Source: Sarcocystis neurona (taxonomy: Eukaryota > Apicomplexa > Conoidasida > Eucoccidiorida > Sarcocystidae). From it: DNA of 64,000 nt. The notes under the pieces were generated by a model, which ran no database searches, was not told the DNA's origin, and worked only from the letters and a program-made list of their open reading frames with translations. Position numbers and translations under genes: made by a program. The stretch is taken from the NCBI GenBank assembly GCA_000727475.1, contig KL647289.1, positions 2,126,798 to 2,190,797 of the forward strand, in the 5' to 3' direction. Numbering within the stretch: the first letter of the stretch is position 1; the number at the start of each line of letters is the position of its first letter. This document shows positions 61,920 to 64,000 of the stretch, piece after piece.

Positions 61920-64000
61920 GTAGGCAGCAGCAGCGCGAGAGAGAGGGAAGAGAAGCAGCAGCGTCAGCGCAGAGAAAGGGGAGAGCTTCACGCGCGCAGA
62001 CAGCAGAGCACGCCGCAGCAGCAGCAGCGGCAGCAGCAGACGGCAGCAACAGCAGAACTTTTGCGACAGACGCAGCTTGACACGAGCAACAGCAGCAGCA
62101 GCGACAGTCCACCCTGGAACAGCAGCACAGAGGAAGAAAGAGAGAGCAGGACGAGGTGGACAGGAGTAGGCAGCCCAGCAGAATCCTCAACAGGAGTAGG
62201 AGGGAAAGTAGACAGCAGCGTCAACAAGCGACAGAGCGAAATCTGCTGCTGATCGCTTCCCGTCACTGCTGCCGTGGAGGGCTGCCGGGGGGCAGTCTCT
62301 CTTTTCCTGCAGTTGTTCTCTTCCCAGTGGCGTCCTTCCTCTCTAGGCACTGTCCAGCTGCTGCTCTAGATATACATACATATATGTAAATAATGGGACA
62401 TATATATATATAGGAATTCTGATGTATCTGTAGTAATATAGAGTAAGGTGTGAGCCGATATGAAAAGGTTCACATGCAGCTACTCACGGATATATATATA
62501 TAAACGTGTGGACAAGAAAGCGCATATATATATATATATACACGTGTGCGTATATTTGTGTATGCGCCTGTGAATATATATATATATATGGTTTGCGCGG
62601 ATATATTCGTATGTGTGTGCAGATTTATATATTTGTATAGATGCATTTGGTGAGCGTGTGGATCTTCGGGGGTGGTAGAATTTGCCTCTGGGCGCGTGAC
62701 TGTGGAAGACACGTGTTGCTCCTGCTGGGGGTGCTTCTTTGCTTCTTCCTGTTGGACAATGCCGCTGCCTCCGAGTGTCTGCTGCTTGACGCAGATGCTC
62801 CTTCGTCGCATGGGTTGCTGCGGTAGGGCTGCTGCACACTCCGCTAGACCTGCTGCTGCCGTCGTTCTTTGCCGTATTTGGCGGCGTTGCAGCTGTGCGC
62901 CCCAGATGCTGCTGGTGCGTGCTTATCTTTGCTGTCACTCCTCCTGTGATGCTGCTGTCGCTGTCCCGCTGCTCCCCGCTGCTGGTGCTGCCTCGCACTG
63001 CTGTCCCTTCCCCGCTTTGGTGCTGCAGTCCTGTTGCTACTAGTGTTGTCTGGGTGCCTCCTGCAGCCTCAACCTAAGCGTTGGCGGAGGCGCGCTGCAT
63101 CCGCTCCCGCAGCCTCCTGCAGGCCTTGCAGCGATGACAGGCCCGCGCGTGATATGCAGCAGCAGCGGGTTTCCTGGTTCTGCGTCGTTGCAGCCAGCAG
63201 CAGGTGCCGGAGCAGCCCCGCAGCACGCGAGCCTTCCGGTGCGGAGGCCACCTTACATTCCTCAGCTGGTCAGCAGTTGGACGCAGCAGCAGCCGCAGCA
63301 GCATCTCACGAGCGGCACGCTGCAGACTGCCACCGCCGGGCTGCCTGAGCCGCAGCAGGTGCACAAGTCGAAGGAACAGCAGCAGCAGGACTCGCAGGAG
63401 CATCTGCAGCGGATACGGCAACAGGAGAAGACGCAGCAGCAGAGGCAAGAGCAAGTCCAGCAGAGTCCGCACTGGTGGACTGATAGCGAGAAAGGGAGCG
63501 TGGAACTGCGACAGGGTGAATATTCTCTTGGAGGTGGAACAGGGGGACGCGATTTTGAAAAGCGCGAGGCTGATGTTGCTGCGGTTTGTCGAGCGTCTCC
63601 CCCCGTCGCATCTGTTGCTCCGGAGGCTGCAGCTGCTCCTGCTGGGGCTGTTGTTGCGGGCGAAGCCGTTGCCGTTCGTGCTGCTGCTCCGAGTGCGGCC
63701 GGTGGTGCTGCTGCTGTGCCCTCTGCGATTTCCGGGGGCCGCGTAGAAGGATTCTACCCTGCTGCTGCGGCAGGAAAGACAATACCAGCAGCACCACCTG
63801 GCGGAGTATCAGGAGCTGCTGCGGCTGCAGCAAAAACACCGTCAGTAGCACTGACAGGGGGGGCAGCATCACCGGAGCAGCCGCAGGAGCGGGAACAGCG
63901 CGTGGCTGCTGCGACGGGAGAAGAAGAAAGCTGTCGGCATGCGTCGCATGCATTGCCTGCTACTGCTAATGCGGCGTCAGTCATGTCGAAGCATCAGTCG
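57976..64000 (+). CDS. Giant Q/A/S/P-rich protein with helical segments, function unknown, 3' partial
   Basis: Exon A is open 57976-61919 (1314 codons, then a split codon). The intron runs 61920-63066 (donor GTAGGC, acceptor GCCTCCTGCAG) and exon B starts at 63067 with compatible phase, staying open to the window end. Residues 1-590 are A/P/S-rich. About 595-850 are Q/E-rich (HAAR type). About 855-925 are a likely coiled coil (ATQLRLQLEAAEAKLLADTP, LIYRQAASVVVAALATQLQV). 939-995 are Ala/Gln helix, 1090-1117 a basic-acidic cluster, and 1221-1288 a second helix (AVGRVEAVFRSTLAAEAAAQ). Residues after 590 read as real coding. The first 590 might be partly intronic, since CTG-rich DNA stays open by composition. 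ATG 57976 has an in-frame TGA just upstream. No domain recognised. Confidence 0.6.
61920..63066 (+). other. Intron between exons A and B of the giant protein gene
   Basis: Donor GTAGGC at 61920 and acceptor CTGCAG ending 63066. The 5' third is CAG-rich, the middle (62370-62650) is TA microsatellite, and the 3' part (62750-63060) is CTG/pyrimidine-rich. Confidence 0.6.
62370..62650. repeat. TA microsatellite
   Basis: ATATATATATATA runs at 62400-62412, 62488-62502, 62523-62541 and 62573-62590. Confidence 0.88.
63067..64000 (+). CDS. Giant low-complexity protein, exon B, runs off the window
   Basis: After acceptor CTCCTGCAG the frame reads LNLSVGGGALHPLPQPPAGL, then PVRRPPYIPQLVSSWTQQQP and a Q/R/E-rich segment. 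It contains no stop through 64000. After about 63500 another frame (RVNILLEVEQGDAILKSARL) looks equally protein-like, so an intron could start near GTGAAT at 63517. Confidence 0.5.

Noticed and set aside
60923..61991. Overlapping minus-strand frames opposite the giant protein exon
   Set aside because: Cys/Ser/Leu-rich antisense of a sense strand that carries natural helical segments.

Overview
The window looks like nuclear DNA of an apicomplexan coccidian, most likely an Eimeria species. I base this on spliced genes with GT-AG introns of 0.5-4 kb, CAG/CTG trinucleotide runs in exons, introns and intergenic DNA (giving long poly-Q, poly-A and poly-S stretches), many TA/ATGTAT/ACGTAT microsatellites, roughly balanced base composition, and exon translations that fit apicomplexan housekeeping proteins. 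It is not bacterial: I saw no operons, CRISPR arrays, insertion sequences or prophage genes. The species call is inference.

Layout. (1) 1632-12798, plus strand: a PRP38B-type pre-mRNA splicing factor. Its 5' exons lie outside the window. The PRP38 core exons are followed by a small globular segment and an arginine/serine-rich tail. Intron 2 holds a long TCG(CAG)4 array and a 310-base assembly gap. (2) 12799-18631: intergenic, microsatellite-rich, with two exon-like minus-strand islands I cannot name. (3) 18632-29197, plus strand: very-long-chain trans-2-enoyl-CoA reductase (TECR/TSC13 type) in six phase-consistent exons; the last short exon is unresolved. (4) About 31.3-35.4 kb: poor in CAG and microsatellites, with a chain of interrupted minus-strand frames that may be a decayed retroelement. 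(5) 34.9-36.5 kb: one tentative small spliced gene and an overlapping charged minus-strand frame. (6) 39779-44295, minus strand: an S-adenosylmethionine-dependent methyltransferase-like protein with long Q/A/E-rich insertions between conserved blocks; its 5' end is unresolved. (7) 44.4-48.4 kb: CAG/CTG-rich DNA open on both strands, then a TA/GATA microsatellite block. (8) 48.4-52.4 kb: a second repeat-poor segment with a 93-96 bp coding-like tandem repeat. (9) 52.4-57.9 kb: CAG/CTG-rich, with a possible minus-strand exon chain at 56.45-56.89 kb. (10) 57976 to beyond 64000, plus strand: a very large Q/A/S/P-rich, partly helical protein of unknown function, continuing after an intron into an exon that runs off the window.

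The recognised genes are unrelated housekeeping functions (splicing, fatty-acid elongation in the ER, probable methyl transfer). They are neighbours on a chromosome and not a pathway. I see no convincing new multi-gene system. The points most worth checking are the decayed minus-strand coding block at 32-34 kb, the tandem-repeat locus at 51.6-52.0 kb open on both strands, the giant low-complexity protein, and the use of CTG runs as 3' splice-site tracts.
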